Shown: positions 7,714-17,139, numbered from the stretch's first letter. The stretch: DNA of 64,000 nt from Ruminococcus sp. OA3 (GCF_022440845.1 NZ_JAKNTO010000001.1:868001-932000); one strand, 5' to 3'. A program made the numbers and translations. Notes: generated by a model from the letters alone, not told the origin.

Positions 7714-10395
7714 ATGAGAAGGACAGTAATTGGTATTCTGGCCCACGTGGATGCGGGCAAAACAACATTATCGGAGGCGATGCTTTTTAAGAGCGGCAGT
7801 ATCCGAAAGATGGGAAGAGTCGACAATCAGGATGCGTTTTTGGACACGTATGCCCTTGAGAGAACCCGCGGAATCACTATTTTTTCCAAACAGGCACAGA
7901 TGAGCCTGGGGGATCTGCAGGTGACACTGCTGGATACTCCGGGTCATGTGGACTTTTCTGCGGAAATGGAGCGCACGCTGCAGGTGCTGGACTATGCGAT
8001 CCTGGTGATAAGCGGAGCGGACGGTGTACAGGGGCATACGCAGACACTGTGGAGGCTGCTGGCGAGGTATCAGATACCAGTATTTCTGTTTATCAACAAG
8101 ATGGATCAGGAAGGGACGGACAGTCAGAAGCTTCTTGCAGAGCTGAAAAGCCGGCTGGATGATGGCTGTATTGATTTTGGCGGACCTCATGAATATGACT
8201 TTTATGAGAGTCTTGCGATGTGCGATGAAAGGGCACTGGAGCATTTTCTGGAACATGAGACGCTAGAATCTGAAGACATTCGAAGCCTGATCTCGGCACG
8301 CAGGGTATTTCCCTGCTTTTTTGGTTCGGCGCTGAAGCTTACGGGCGTGGAAGAATTTCTTACGGGTCTCGTGCAGTATACAGAAACGCCATGTTATCCT
8401 GAGGCATTTGGTGCACGGGTTTTTAAGATCGCCAGGGATGATCAGGGCAGCCGTCTGACATACCTCAAGGTTACCGGCGGGAGCCTGAAGACAAAAACAT
8501 CACTTACAAACCGCAGGGAAGGAATGGACAGAGATACTGTCTGGGAAGAAAAGATCAACCAGATCCGTATTTACTCAGGAGAAAAATATGAGACTGTCAG
8601 CGAGGCTGCGGCGGGTATGATATGTGCTGTGACGGGACTTACAGTGACCCGGCCGGGCATGGGCTTTGGGATCGAGGAGGAATCTATCATGCCGATACTG
8701 GAACCCGTTCTGACATATCAGATGATACTGGATCCGTCAGACAGCGTCAGCACGATGCTTCCAAGACTACGGCAGCTGGAAGAGGAAGAGCCCCAGCTTC
8801 ACATTGTCTGGGATGAAAATCTGCAGGAGATCCAGGCTCAGGTGATGGGTGAGGTGCAGACAGAGGTGCTGCAGAGTCTGATTAAGGAGCGGTTTGGCGC
8901 AGATGTGAAATTCGGTGCCGGAAATATTGTCTATAAGGAGACAATCGCCGATAAGGTGGAAGGTGTCGGACACTTTGAGCCTCTGCGGCACTACGCAGAG
9001 GTACATTTGATCCTGGAGCCGGGGGAAGCCGGCAGCGGTCTTGTCTTTGAGTCGAGCTGCAGTGAGGATGTACTGGACAGAAACTGGCAGCGGCTGATAC
9101 TGACACATCTGGAAGAGAAAGAACACCGGGGAGTGCTGACGGGGTCGGCGATCACCGATATGAAAATCACACTGGCGGCGGGCCGGGCGCATAAGAAGCA
9201 TACGGAAGGCGGAGATTTCAGGCAGGCGACGTACCGTGCGGTGCGGCACGGGCTGAAACGGGCAGTATCCGTGCTGCTGGAACCATTTTATGAATACCGC
9301 CTGGAAGTTCCGTCGCAGATGACAGGCCGTGCGATGGCTGATCTGGAGCGCATGCACGGCACTTTTCGGCAGCCGGTATCTGAGGGGGGACTATCCGTGC
9401 TGACCGGAAGCGCGCCGGTGTCTGCGATGCGGGGCTATTCGCAGGAGGTAGTATCCTACACAAAGGGGCACGGGAGACTTTTCTGCAGTCTGCAGGGATA
9501 CGGTCCATGCCACAATGCTGAGGAGGTCATCCTGCGAACAGGCTATGATTCGGAGCACGACCTGGAGAACCCCACGGGATCCGTATTCTGCGCACATGGT
9601 GCCGGGTTCGTGGTAAACTGGGATCAGGTGGAGGAGTATATGCACCTGGAACCTCAGCTGATTCCTGAGGGGGAGAAGCAGGCGGGGGAGTCCCGGGAGG
9701 CGCCCAGACAGTATCCTGTTGGAGCCCAGACTGAGGAACCGTGGATTGATACTGAGGAAGTGGACGCCATTCTGGCGAAGGCATATGGCGCAAATCAAAA
9801 GGGCAGGAAAACTGCCGGGGGCTGGAAGCAGCGGCGAAGTGCACGTACGGTGGAGGTGCCTGTGCCCGGAAAACACAGTGTCAGGCGAAAGCTGGAGGAA
9901 TATCTTCTGGTAGACGGATATAATATCATCTTTGCCTGGGAGGATTTGAAAGAGCTGGCACAGGTCAATATCGACGGTGCCAGAGGAAAGCTGCTGGATA
10001 TTCTGTCAAATTATCAGGCCATCCGCAGATGTCACCTGATCGTTGTGTTTGACGCTTACCGCGTTGGGGGCCATACTACGGAGATTATGGAGTATCACAA
10101 TATACATGTGGTATATACGAAAGAGGCGGAGACGGCAGATCAGTATATAGAAAGATTTGCTCATGAAAACCGGGAGAAATATCAGGTCGTGGTGGCAACC
10201 TCAGACGGGCTGGAACAGATCATCATCCGGGGTCAGGGCTGTGGGCTGCTCTCGGCGCGGGATCTGCAGGAGGAAATACGGGAAGCCAATGCCGCGATTC
10301 AGGAGCAGTATCTTAAGAAGCAGCGGGCGGGCAGAAACTATCTGCTGGATGGGCTGTCGGAGGAAGAGAAAAAGAAGCTGGGACAGGAAGAATAA
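7714..10395 (+). CDS. Tet(M)/EF-G-like translation GTPase fused to C-terminal NYN (Rae1/YacP-like) ribonuclease domain
   Basis: 893 residues. The first about 660 residues are an EF-G-like five-domain GTPase of the ribosome protection branch: G1 AHVDAGKTT (about 10), G2 RTRGITI (about 50), G3 DTPGH (about 75), G4 NKMD (about 128). After a charged, poorly conserved linker (about 660-720) comes an NYN/PIN-like nuclease domain from about 728: LLVDGYNIIF, VVFDAY, ETADQYIE and ATSDGLEQ hold the acidic residues expected of YacP/Rae1. The domain IV region reads HTEGGDFRQATYRAVRHG rather than the YSPVSTPADF loop of true Tet(M)/Tet(O), so tetracycline resistance is doubtful. Rae1 of Bacillus subtilis cleaves mRNA in the ribosomal A site, so the fusion suggests an A-site GTPase delivering a nuclease. 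That role is inferred, not shown. Confidence 0.85.
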   Translation: MRRTVIGILAHVDAGKTTLSEAMLFKSGSIRKMGRVDNQDAFLDTYALERTRGITIFSKQAQMSLGDLQVTLLDTPGHVDFSAEMERTLQVLDYAILVISGADGVQGHTQTLWRLLARYQIPVFLFINKMDQEGTDSQKLLAELKSRLDDGCIDFGGPHEYDFYESLAMCDERALEHFLEHETLESEDIRSLISARRVFPCFFGSALKLTGVEEFLTGLVQYTETPCYPEAFGARVFKIARDDQGSRLTYLKVTGGSLKTKTSLTNRREGMDRDTVWEEKINQIRIYSGEKYETVSEAAAGMICAVTGLTVTRPGMGFGIEEESIMPILEPVLTYQMILDPSDSVSTMLPRLRQLEEEEPQLHIVWDENLQEIQAQVMGEVQTEVLQSLIKERFGADVKFGAGNIVYKETIADKVEGVGHFEPLRHYAEVHLILEPGEAGSGLVFESSCSEDVLDRNWQRLILTHLEEKEHRGVLTGSAITDMKITLAAGRAHKKHTEGGDFRQATYRAVRHGLKRAVSVLLEPFYEYRLEVPSQMTGRAMADLERMHGTFRQPVSEGGLSVLTGSAPVSAMRGYSQEVVSYTKGHGRLFCSLQGYGPCHNAEEVILRTGYDSEHDLENPTGSVFCAHGAGFVVNWDQVEEYMHLEPQLIPEGEKQAGESREAPRQYPVGAQTEEPWIDTEEVDAILAKAYGANQKGRKTAGGWKQRRSARTVEVPVPGKHSVRRKLEEYLLVDGYNIIFAWEDLKELAQVNIDGARGKLLDILSNYQAIRRCHLIVVFDAYRVGGHTTEIMEYHNIHVVYTKEAETADQYIERFAHENREKYQVVVATSDGLEQIIIRGQGCGLLSARDLQEEIREANAAIQEQYLKKQRAGRNYLLDGLSEEEKKKLGQEE

Positions 10396-10718
10396 AATAG
10401 AAACACAGACAAGAAGAGGTCACGCCAGTTTTTTCGTATCTGTCAGTAGTTCCGGTTTTGCAAGCGGAATTCGGATTTTTCCGACATAAGTAAAAAAACT
10501 TTAATCGTGACCTGCATTCTTGGCGTAATAGTCATTAAATACATTTTTAAACACAGCGAAGTCATTTTCGCCCTTTGCGCTGTCTACATCATCGTCGATG
10601 GCGATAAACCGGACGTTATAGACGGGGGAGTTCCTTGACGATCAGTGTGGAAACGGAATGAAAGCGATTTGTCAAGGGTGTTCTGAAATATTTTAGGTTA
10701 CTGCTGTTTGTATACCAT
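10396..10718. other. Junction region with recombinase remnant
   Basis: A 323-nt stretch without an intact gene. It holds a degraded serine recombinase fragment on the minus strand (described separately). The first 100 nt downstream of the GTPase gene contain GGTCACG near 10418 and its complement CGTGACC near 10506, which could fold but have no convincing U-run. The last 60 nt before the ABC gene stop show nothing recognisable. Confidence 0.4.
10501..10660 (-). pseudogene. Remnant of a large serine recombinase (TndX/TnpX-like)
   Basis: Reading the minus strand, one frame gives STLIVKELPRL and, after a frame change near 10633, the next gives YNVRFIAIDDDVDSAKGEND followed by FAVFKNVFNDYYAKNAGHD and a stop at 10501-10503. 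These match two neighbouring blocks of the catalytic domain of transposon-type serine recombinases (the vKdlSRlgR block and the VRFIAINDGVDS block), with the sequence between them deleted and everything else missing. It is a short fossil, not a gene. Its place at the downstream edge of the ECF/ABC operon suggests that this block entered on a mobile element. Confidence 0.6.
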
Positions 10719-12473
10719 CTATACACTCCAGCCAAGGCTCTCCTGCTGAATAGTATACAGTTTTTTGTAAAGTCCTTCCTGTAATATCAGTTCGCTGTGT
10801 GTTCCTTGCTCTACAACTTCACCATCATCAAGTACAATAATCTTATCGGCGTTTGCAATGGTACGAAGCCTGTGGGCGATGACAAGAACCGTTTTTCCTT
10901 GTATTAACCGCCCAATTGCATGCTGGATGCTGGCTTCGCTTTCCGGATCAAGGCTGGCTGTTGCCTCGTCTAAAAGAACAATCGGGGCGTCCTTTAGTAA
11001 AGCTCTTGCAATAGACAGGCGCTGCCGTTCTCCGCCGGAAAGGGTACTACCGTTTTCTCCCAAAATGGTATTATAACCATCGGGCATTTTGTCGATGAAT
11101 TCGTCGCAGCGTGCAGCTTTTGCTGCCGCAAGCACCTGTTCTTCGGTGGCATCCATATTTCCAATTTTGATGTTATTGTAAACTGTGTCGTTAAAAAGAA
11201 CCACATCCTGGAATACAAAGGACATGTATTCCATCAAGTGTTCCGGATCAAGCTCCTTTACATCCATCCCGCCAATTTCCATCTGACCTTTATTGACATC
11301 CCAGAAACGTGCGATTAGACGGGAAAGAGTACTTTTACCGCTTCCGCTTGGACCAACCAACGCCGTAATTGCTCCCGCAGGAATGGTAACGTTCACATTC
11401 TTAATAGTTTCCTCACCCTGCGTGTTGTACCGGAAGCTGACATTTTTCAGTTCGATTTCATACTCTTTTATCGGTTTTTCGGTGTCTCCTTCCATTGGCT
11501 TAATGTTCATCAGGGTTCTCATCCTTCGGATAGCAATCTGGTGATAGAATAGTTCTGGTAATAGCGTAAGTTCTGTAATGATGGGTCCATAAATTCTGGT
11601 GACAATCAGAAGGCAAAGCAACATCGGGACAAGTTCTATTTTGCCGCTTAACAGCAGGGAGGTCCCTGCAAATACTGTAATTCCGATACCAGACTGGACA
11701 ATCATCTGTGCCCCTGTCACAAAAACTCCGGAACCAAATTCAAATTTGATCGCGAGATTTTTCATAGTGCGCAGTGCTTTTTCCAATGCTTGAAACTGCT
11801 GGCTGTCCAGATTGCAGGCTTTAATCACCTTGATTCCTTCTATATATTCCTGAACCTGTTCGGAAGCTTCCAGCTTCGCCTGGGCGTGTTTTTTCCCAAG
11901 CCGTTCCTGAAGCCGTCTGCTTGCAAAAATAATGAAAAAGGCGACAGGTACAGAAATGAAAATGGCGAGTGCCATACGCCAATCATAAAAGGCAAACATG
12001 ATGCAGACAACAGTAATGGTTATCACATTAGAGATGATCTGCGGATAAATATGACTCAACACATGTTCGGAAGTCGCTACATCACCCATAAGATTTGTAG
12101 TAAGTTCCGAAAGGTTTTTGGAGTTGAACACGCTCATAGGCAACTTTCGGATGTGTTCCGCCAAAGCAATTCTTGTGTTTTCGCTCTCCATGTAAGAGGC
12201 CACATAAGTCTTTTTGTAGTCGTTCTTATTGCAGAGGTATACGATCACTGCGCCAATGATGCCGAGTCCAAAATAAACCCACATATTTGTCCATGAGATG
12301 CTTCCTCCTGTAAACGGCTTCAGAACTTCCATGACAACCTGAAGCATCACCATGGCCGGGATAAACATAGAGAAATTCGTCAACGTGCAGGCAACAATCG
12401 CTTTTTTCAAATCCCGATAGCCCTTGTCTGTCAGCATCAGCGCGTCCTGAAAGCTTGATTTTTTCTTAGCCAT
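10719..12473 (-). CDS. Exporter-fold ABC half-transporter (TMD-NBD), second of a heterodimer
   Basis: 584 residues from ATG 12473 (MAKKKSSF), preceded by AAAGGGGGTG; the longer frame to 12569 has no ribosome site. N-terminal six-helix type I transmembrane domain (to about 320) and C-terminal nucleotide-binding domain: Walker A GPSGSGKST (about 370), signature LSGGERQRLS (about 475), Walker B IVLLDEATASLD. The start lies within the last 8 nt of the upstream ABC gene, so the two are translationally coupled and probably form a heterodimer. Siderophore importers of the YbtPQ/IrtAB type have this exporter fold, and such pairs occur beside ECF genes; uptake of a metallophore or related ligand is therefore possible but unproven. 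Confidence 0.85.
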   Translation of the reverse strand: MAKKKSSFQDALMLTDKGYRDLKKAIVACTLTNFSMFIPAMVMLQVVMEVLKPFTGGSISWTNMWVYFGLGIIGAVIVYLCNKNDYKKTYVASYMESENTRIALAEHIRKLPMSVFNSKNLSELTTNLMGDVATSEHVLSHIYPQIISNVITITVVCIMFAFYDWRMALAIFISVPVAFFIIFASRRLQERLGKKHAQAKLEASEQVQEYIEGIKVIKACNLDSQQFQALEKALRTMKNLAIKFEFGSGVFVTGAQMIVQSGIGITVFAGTSLLLSGKIELVPMLLCLLIVTRIYGPIITELTLLPELFYHQIAIRRMRTLMNIKPMEGDTEKPIKEYEIELKNVSFRYNTQGEETIKNVNVTIPAGAITALVGPSGSGKSTLSRLIARFWDVNKGQMEIGGMDVKELDPEHLMEYMSFVFQDVVLFNDTVYNNIKIGNMDATEEQVLAAAKAARCDEFIDKMPDGYNTILGENGSTLSGGERQRLSIARALLKDAPIVLLDEATASLDPESEASIQHAIGRLIQGKTVLVIAHRLRTIANADKIIVLDDGEVVEQGTHSELILQEGLYKKLYTIQQESLGWSV

Positions 12474-14274
12474 TGACCGGCACCCCCTTTTCCATAGTCC
12501 AACTGGCTGTTTCGTTGTAGGTCTTCCACATGGATGCATACCGTCCGCCTTTTTGCAGGAGGTCACCATGGCTCCCTTCTTCGGCTACACATCCATTGTC
12601 CATCACAATGATATGATCGGCGTTACGGACAGTGGAAAGACGGTGCGCAATGATAATCACCGTTTTTCCGCGCATCAGCTTTTCAAAAGCCTTTTGAATC
12701 AAATGTTCATTCTCGGGATCAGCAAAGGCTGTGGCCTCATCCAGCACTACCACAGGCGCATCCTTTACAATGGCACGGGCAATCGCAATCCGCTGCTGTT
12801 CACCGCCACTTAAATGGATACCTTGCTCTCCAATGACAGTATCGTAACCGTTCGGCAGCGCCATGATAAAATCATGGCATTGGGCGGCTTTAGCTGCCGC
12901 CTGAATTTGCTCATCGCTGGCATTCTGGTTCCCAAGCCGAATATTATCCCGGATACTCTGTTTGAATAAGTAAACATCCTGAAATACAAAGCTGACCTGT
13001 TCCATCAGATAACGGCTTTCCATCTGTCGAATGTCCACCGATCCGATGAAAACAGTGCCCTGATCCACATCGAAAAAGCGCGGGATCAGATGAGCAATCG
13101 TACTCTTTCCACCACCGGAAGGACCCACAATTGCTGTTACCTCACCTTGCCGTGCATGAAAATTTACATTGGAAATCGCCTGTTTTCCCGTGTCCTTTTC
13201 ATAAGAGAAGGACACGTTTTCGAACTTGATATCATAGCTGCCAGTTGTTTTAGGAACTGGCGGTTGTCCAAGTTCTGGCTCTGCCAGAATCTGATCCATC
13301 GCTTCTATGCCGTTGGCAATGCGCATGGCATCCGAATTTACATACATGATTTTTGAAAGAACGCCCGCAATGGAAGGCACGAAGACTAAGTAAAAAATAA
13401 ATCGGGATGCAAAGTCCTTAAAATCTCCAGTATTCATGCCAATCAGAATGCCCACCGGCAAAAGAAAAAGATAAATATGGTTAATAATCGTCATAAAAGC
13501 AGACATTAGATTTTCCCAGCTCAGCGTGTAGGGAATAACCATGGAAGTGTATTCCTTGATAGTTTCGTGCAGACGGTGGAAAGAGTAGACTGTCTGCTTA
13601 AAAGCTTTGACGACCGAAATCCCACGGATGTATTCCACCGCTGCGTTATTCATGTTCTCCAAAGAATTTTGATACTGGTCCATCATTTTTTTGGCGCCTT
13701 CCCGACCGTAGGCGATGCTCTGGATTACGAAACCAAGAATTACGCCAATGATAGCTGCCAGGCCAAGCCGCCAGTCTACGCTTAACAGAATCACAGCCAT
13801 CACAACCGGAGAAACAGATGCGGCCACAATATCCGGAAGCTGATGGGCAATAAATTTTTCAACATTTTCAATATTTTCATCTGTAATTTTCCGGAGTTTG
13901 CCACTTCCAATCATTACATGAAATCCAAGAGGCACCTTTGCCAGGTGGGAAAGAAAATTCACTTTCAGTTCATACAGCGTACCAAAGGCCGCCAAATGTG
14001 AACACATGAGGGCTACAAAATACAGGATGATATTCGCTGCAACTCCTCCAAGCGCCATCCAGCCATAGGAAAACATACTGGTCTGCCCCAATGCGCTCAG
14101 GTCTGGATATACAGATAAGATCTGCCGAATAATAAAATAAATCGCAATATAGGGAATAAAACTGGCTACCGCCGCCAGCGAGGACAAAATAACAGAGGCA
14201 ATCACCAAAGGCTTTTTGGTCATTGCCAGCTGCATCATCCTGGCCATCCCCGTTTTAGTTTTCTGCTTGCTCAT
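12466..14274 (-). CDS. Exporter-fold ABC half-transporter (TMD-NBD), first of a heterodimer
   Basis: 602 residues with an N-terminal six-helix domain and a C-terminal ATPase: Walker A GPSGGGKST (about 385), signature LSGGEQQRIA (about 485), Walker B VVVLDEATAFADPENE. The Walker B region ends in ATAFADPE rather than ATSALD, as in siderophore-type YbtP/YbtQ-like proteins. ATG at 14274 overlaps the stop of the upstream EcfA gene by 4 nt (ATGA). It sits in a tightly overlapped five-gene operon with EcfS, EcfT and EcfA and likely pairs with the next gene. Substrate unknown. Confidence 0.85.
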   Translation of the reverse strand: MSKQKTKTGMARMMQLAMTKKPLVIASVILSSLAAVASFIPYIAIYFIIRQILSVYPDLSALGQTSMFSYGWMALGGVAANIILYFVALMCSHLAAFGTLYELKVNFLSHLAKVPLGFHVMIGSGKLRKITDENIENVEKFIAHQLPDIVAASVSPVVMAVILLSVDWRLGLAAIIGVILGFVIQSIAYGREGAKKMMDQYQNSLENMNNAAVEYIRGISVVKAFKQTVYSFHRLHETIKEYTSMVIPYTLSWENLMSAFMTIINHIYLFLLPVGILIGMNTGDFKDFASRFIFYLVFVPSIAGVLSKIMYVNSDAMRIANGIEAMDQILAEPELGQPPVPKTTGSYDIKFENVSFSYEKDTGKQAISNVNFHARQGEVTAIVGPSGGGKSTIAHLIPRFFDVDQGTVFIGSVDIRQMESRYLMEQVSFVFQDVYLFKQSIRDNIRLGNQNASDEQIQAAAKAAQCHDFIMALPNGYDTVIGEQGIHLSGGEQQRIAIARAIVKDAPVVVLDEATAFADPENEHLIQKAFEKLMRGKTVIIIAHRLSTVRNADHIIVMDNGCVAEEGSHGDLLQKGGRYASMWKTYNETASWTMEKGVPVNG

Positions 14275-15758
14275 AATTCCTCCTCACTTTCTCTGCATAA
14301 TAAAAATTCTTCTTTTACCCTTGCTTTACCCTTGCTGTCAAGTGGATAAAATGCTTTGACTGTCCCATGGTCAATATGCAGTACGAAAGTACAGCAGGAC
14401 ATGATGAATTCCAAATCGTGAGTAATCACAAGCGACAACTCCGTCCGTTGGGAAACCTCCTGGATCAAAGTACAGGCACTGCGCATGCTTTCATAGTCCA
14501 GTCCGCTAGTTGGTTCGTCATAAATCAGGATTTTTTTCCCTGCGCACAGGGCGCTTGCAATGGCAACACGTTGTTTCTGCCCTCCGGATAGTGCCAGCGG
14601 ATGGCAGTCCGCAAGCTCGTCAATTCCCATATCGCTCAGGATACTTTCCGCTTGTTCAGCCTGTTCCTCCGGAATATTCAGCATCACTTCGTCACGCACG
14701 CTCTCCGTAAACAGCTGGTGATTCACGTCCTGCATGACCATGTAACTTTCTTTCAGGCGCTTTTGGGGAGTCCGTTCCGTTTTGTCATAAAGCACTCTGC
14801 CCGTATGTTTCCGGATACCGCAAAGACATCCGGCAAGCGTTGATTTTCCAGCCCCATTGTGCCCGATCACCGCAATGATCTCTCCTGCGGGAATCCGCAG
14901 GGATTCGATATGTAGTACGCTGCGGCCGGATATTTTACAGTTCAGATTTTGAAACGCAAATTCATGCCCTGAGTATTCCGAACTCTTTGGTTCAGTCCGT
15001 AAATCCACTTGGTTCAGGTTCAGTGCCCGCAATCCCATCGCAGAGATCTGTGCCGGGTTGAAAGCAGCAATTTCTTCCCTTTTGTATACCGAACGGATCT
15101 CGCCTTGATCAAGACAAACAAAATGGTCAGCTATATCCATAAGGTAGTACAGGCGGTGTTCGGAAATTACCAGCGTTTTTCCTTCCGCTTTCAGCTTTAG
15201 TAAAACATCTTTTAGCTGTAGGATAGAAACAGGATCCAAATTGGAAGACGGTTCATCTAAAACAAAAATATCCGGATGGACCGCATAAACGCTGGCACAC
15301 GCAATCCGTTGTTTCTCACCGCCCGAAAGTTCGAAAATACTTCGGTTCAGCAAACCGTTCAGAGAAAAGCGGTTCGCTGCTTCCTCAATTCGATCCAGTA
15401 CGTTTTCTTTGGGCAGTCCCTGATTTTCACATCCGAATGCCAGTTCCGCTGTCGTATCCACGTTAAAAAACTGGCTGCGGGGATTTTGAAATACGGAACC
15501 AACATGCTGTGAGATTTTAGAAAGCTGCTGGTTTTTTATTTCTACTCTATTGATGGAGACATGACCCGACAAATTTCCTTCGTAATAATGAGGAATAAGA
15601 CCGTTGATCAATCGGGTGATCGTTGTTTTTCCGCAGCCGCTTCTGCCGCAAAGGACAACGCATTCTCCCTTCTGTATGGTTAAATTGATATCGCGGATAC
15701 TGTAGACATTTTCCGGAACATTTTCGTACCAGAAGGTGACATGCTTCAATTCAATCAT
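14271..15758 (-). CDS. ECF transporter ATPase, fused EcfA1-EcfA2
   Basis: 495 residues containing two complete ABC ATPase domains in one chain: Walker A GRSGCGKTT at about 38 with signature LSGGEKQRIA near 143, and Walker A GHNGAGKST near 298 with signature LSGGQKQRVA near 388. Separate EcfA1 and EcfA2 chains are about 280 residues each, so this is the fused form often found in dedicated (group I) ECF systems. It powers the EcfT/S-component membrane complex encoded just upstream. ATG at 15758 follows GGGAGGA; both ends overlap neighbours by 4 nt. Confidence 0.9.
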   Translation of the reverse strand: MIELKHVTFWYENVPENVYSIRDINLTIQKGECVVLCGRSGCGKTTITRLINGLIPHYYEGNLSGHVSINRVEIKNQQLSKISQHVGSVFQNPRSQFFNVDTTAELAFGCENQGLPKENVLDRIEEAANRFSLNGLLNRSIFELSGGEKQRIACASVYAVHPDIFVLDEPSSNLDPVSILQLKDVLLKLKAEGKTLVISEHRLYYLMDIADHFVCLDQGEIRSVYKREEIAAFNPAQISAMGLRALNLNQVDLRTEPKSSEYSGHEFAFQNLNCKISGRSVLHIESLRIPAGEIIAVIGHNGAGKSTLAGCLCGIRKHTGRVLYDKTERTPQKRLKESYMVMQDVNHQLFTESVRDEVMLNIPEEQAEQAESILSDMGIDELADCHPLALSGGQKQRVAIASALCAGKKILIYDEPTSGLDYESMRSACTLIQEVSQRTELSLVITHDLEFIMSCCTFVLHIDHGTVKAFYPLDSKGKARVKEEFLLCRESEEEL

Positions 15759-16468
15759 AACATTCCTCCCGTCAAGGCGATTACAAAGGAAAACAAAATT
15801 AACAGATAATCCTGCACCCGTAGCCTCACATCCTCAATACAGGTACGCTTGATATCAGCGTCCAGCCCACGGGAAAGGGAAGCCGCAGCCAACTCATCAG
15901 CGATCGTAGCAGTTGACATCAGTAGCGGCACCATGGTATATTCCAGCGTCATCATCGGTTTTGTCAGCACAGAACGCACAGAAATACCGATTCCACGAAA
16001 GCGCATGGCATCCCGAACACTGTGCCATTCCTCAGAAATCGTTGGGATAAAGCGGAACATAACCGACAATGGAATAGTTAGTTTGCTGGGCAGATGCATC
16101 CGTTCAAAGGAAAGCATAAACTCGCTGACGGAAGTGGTTTTCATCAGCAATATACCCGCCATAAAAATCGGGATCATGAGTCTCCCTAACCTTACAAGAG
16201 AGAAAAACAGCGCCGCAAAGCCACCGCTTACTTTTAAAGATACCGCCCAGTCCAAAAGGAGCATAATAAGGAATGCGACAGTAAACTTCCCTGAGGTTTT
16301 TAGCCGTCTGTTTAGAGCCAAAAGTAGCGCTATCAGTACAAAGGTTGTTGCCTCCAGCCAAAAGGGCGGGAACATTAAAGATGATATGCCCACCCCAAAG
16401 AGCAGCGCAAATTTTGTGCGGGCGTCAATTCGAAGGAGGGGCTGCTGGGTAGCTTCAATAAGCTGCAT
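15755..16468 (-). CDS. ECF transporter transmembrane subunit EcfT
   Basis: 237 residues, several hydrophobic helices, and the CbiQ/EcfT pattern: an N-terminal RIDARTKFALLFGVGI and later RAMRFRG-like coupling segments (SVRDAMRFRGIGI and AASLSRGLDAD), whose Ala-Arg-Gly motifs contact the ATPases. The gene starts at the stop of the S-component gene and overlaps ecfA by 4 nt. It is part of a dedicated ECF importer. Confidence 0.88.
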   Translation of the reverse strand: MQLIEATQQPLLRIDARTKFALLFGVGISSLMFPPFWLEATTFVLIALLLALNRRLKTSGKFTVAFLIMLLLDWAVSLKVSGGFAALFFSLVRLGRLMIPIFMAGILLMKTTSVSEFMLSFERMHLPSKLTIPLSVMFRFIPTISEEWHSVRDAMRFRGIGISVRSVLTKPMMTLEYTMVPLLMSTATIADELAAASLSRGLDADIKRTCIEDVRLRVQDYLLILFSFVIALTGGML

Positions 16469-17058
16469 TAAACCACCCCTGCCTTCTGGAAATGTTTTTT
16501 CAAAAGTTTGGATCCGACCAGCCCGCCAATCAGTCCGCCTAACATGGCAATTCCAATCAGAACCACAATAATCCAGCTCGGGGTGAACTTATCCAGCGTT
16601 GCGGCATAATCAGCGCCATAGTAAGCTTCGCAGGACTGGATAAAGGCTGGCTTGGCGTAGGCCAGCATCCAGAAAGGAGACATACTGGAGCAGGCAAAAA
16701 CAACATAGCTGAGTATGTAGGATTTTTTGGATTTACGCCTTCCTGCCCGGACAATCAGTTCCGCTGTGATCCCCAGAGCCAGGCACCAAATCAGAGATAC
16801 CCATACGCCACCGGTGGAAGTGAGAAGCCCTACGGCAGCCGCAAGAATCAGAATTGCCCCGAATTTAGGCACCTTTGTAACATACATCATATAAATGCAT
16901 CCTAAAATGATTGAGTTTACAAACGGTGCGATAAGATACAGGACAGGGACAAACCCCATGATGGAAACTACCGCAAACAGCACGACCACATAAAGGGCGG
17001 CGAAGGCTCCGGCAACGATCAGGTCTTTGGTTTTTAGCTTGTTGGTTTTGGTACTCAT
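16468..17058 (-). CDS. ECF transporter substrate-binding (S) component, MptD-like
   Basis: 196 residues from ATG 17058, which has GAGGAGG 6-7 nt upstream; the longer frame to 17073 would place the start inside this ribosome site. About six hydrophobic segments in an S-component-sized protein, starting KTKDLIVAGAFAALYVV, a pattern common in this class. It resembles the MptD-type putative S components, whose ligands are not established. It is the first gene of the five-gene operon, directly behind a consensus promoter and a palindromic operator. In context (exporter-fold ABC pair) a metal chelate or small cofactor is a reasonable guess, no more. Confidence 0.8.
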   Translation of the reverse strand: MSTKTNKLKTKDLIVAGAFAALYVVVLFAVVSIMGFVPVLYLIAPFVNSIILGCIYMMYVTKVPKFGAILILAAAVGLLTSTGGVWVSLIWCLALGITAELIVRAGRRKSKKSYILSYVVFACSSMSPFWMLAYAKPAFIQSCEAYYGADYAATLDKFTPSWIIVVLIGIAMLGGLIGGLVGSKLLKKHFQKAGVV

Positions 17059-17085
17059 ACCTTTCCTCCTCAATTTGTTTTAATA

Positions 17086-17103
17086 AGTTAGTTTCAACTA
17101 ACT
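17086..17103. promoter_or_regulatory. Palindromic operator of the ECF/ABC operon
   Basis: AGTTAGTTTCAACTAACT is a perfect inverted repeat (8-2-8). It lies between the -10 box and the ribosome site of the S-component gene, covering the expected transcription start, so bound protein should block transcription. Its TTAGTT half-sites differ from the two operators flanking the tetR gene and faintly resemble DtxR/MntR-type metal-regulator boxes. Confidence 0.6.
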
Positions 17104-17110
17104 ATCGGTT

Positions 17111-17139
17111 ATTATACAACTTAACATTGCTAATGTCAA
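17111..17139 (-). promoter_or_regulatory. Consensus promoter of the ECF/ABC operon
   Basis: On the minus strand TTGACA (17134-17139) and TATAAT (17111-17116) are exactly 17 nt apart: a perfect sigma-A promoter about 50 nt upstream of the S-component start. Such a strong promoter with an operator at the start site implies control by repression. Confidence 0.85.

Noticed and set aside
6853-7746. Long minus-strand open frame (297 codons) opposite rarA, and similar frames at 7029-7826
   Set aside because: Composition is Pro/His/Ser/Arg-rich as expected for an antisense shadow; no ribosome site; rarA is certain.
7714-10395. Tetracycline resistance gene tet(M)/tet(W)
   Set aside because: The GTPase is related, but the YSPVSTPADF-type loop is missing and an NYN domain is fused, so resistance is not supported.
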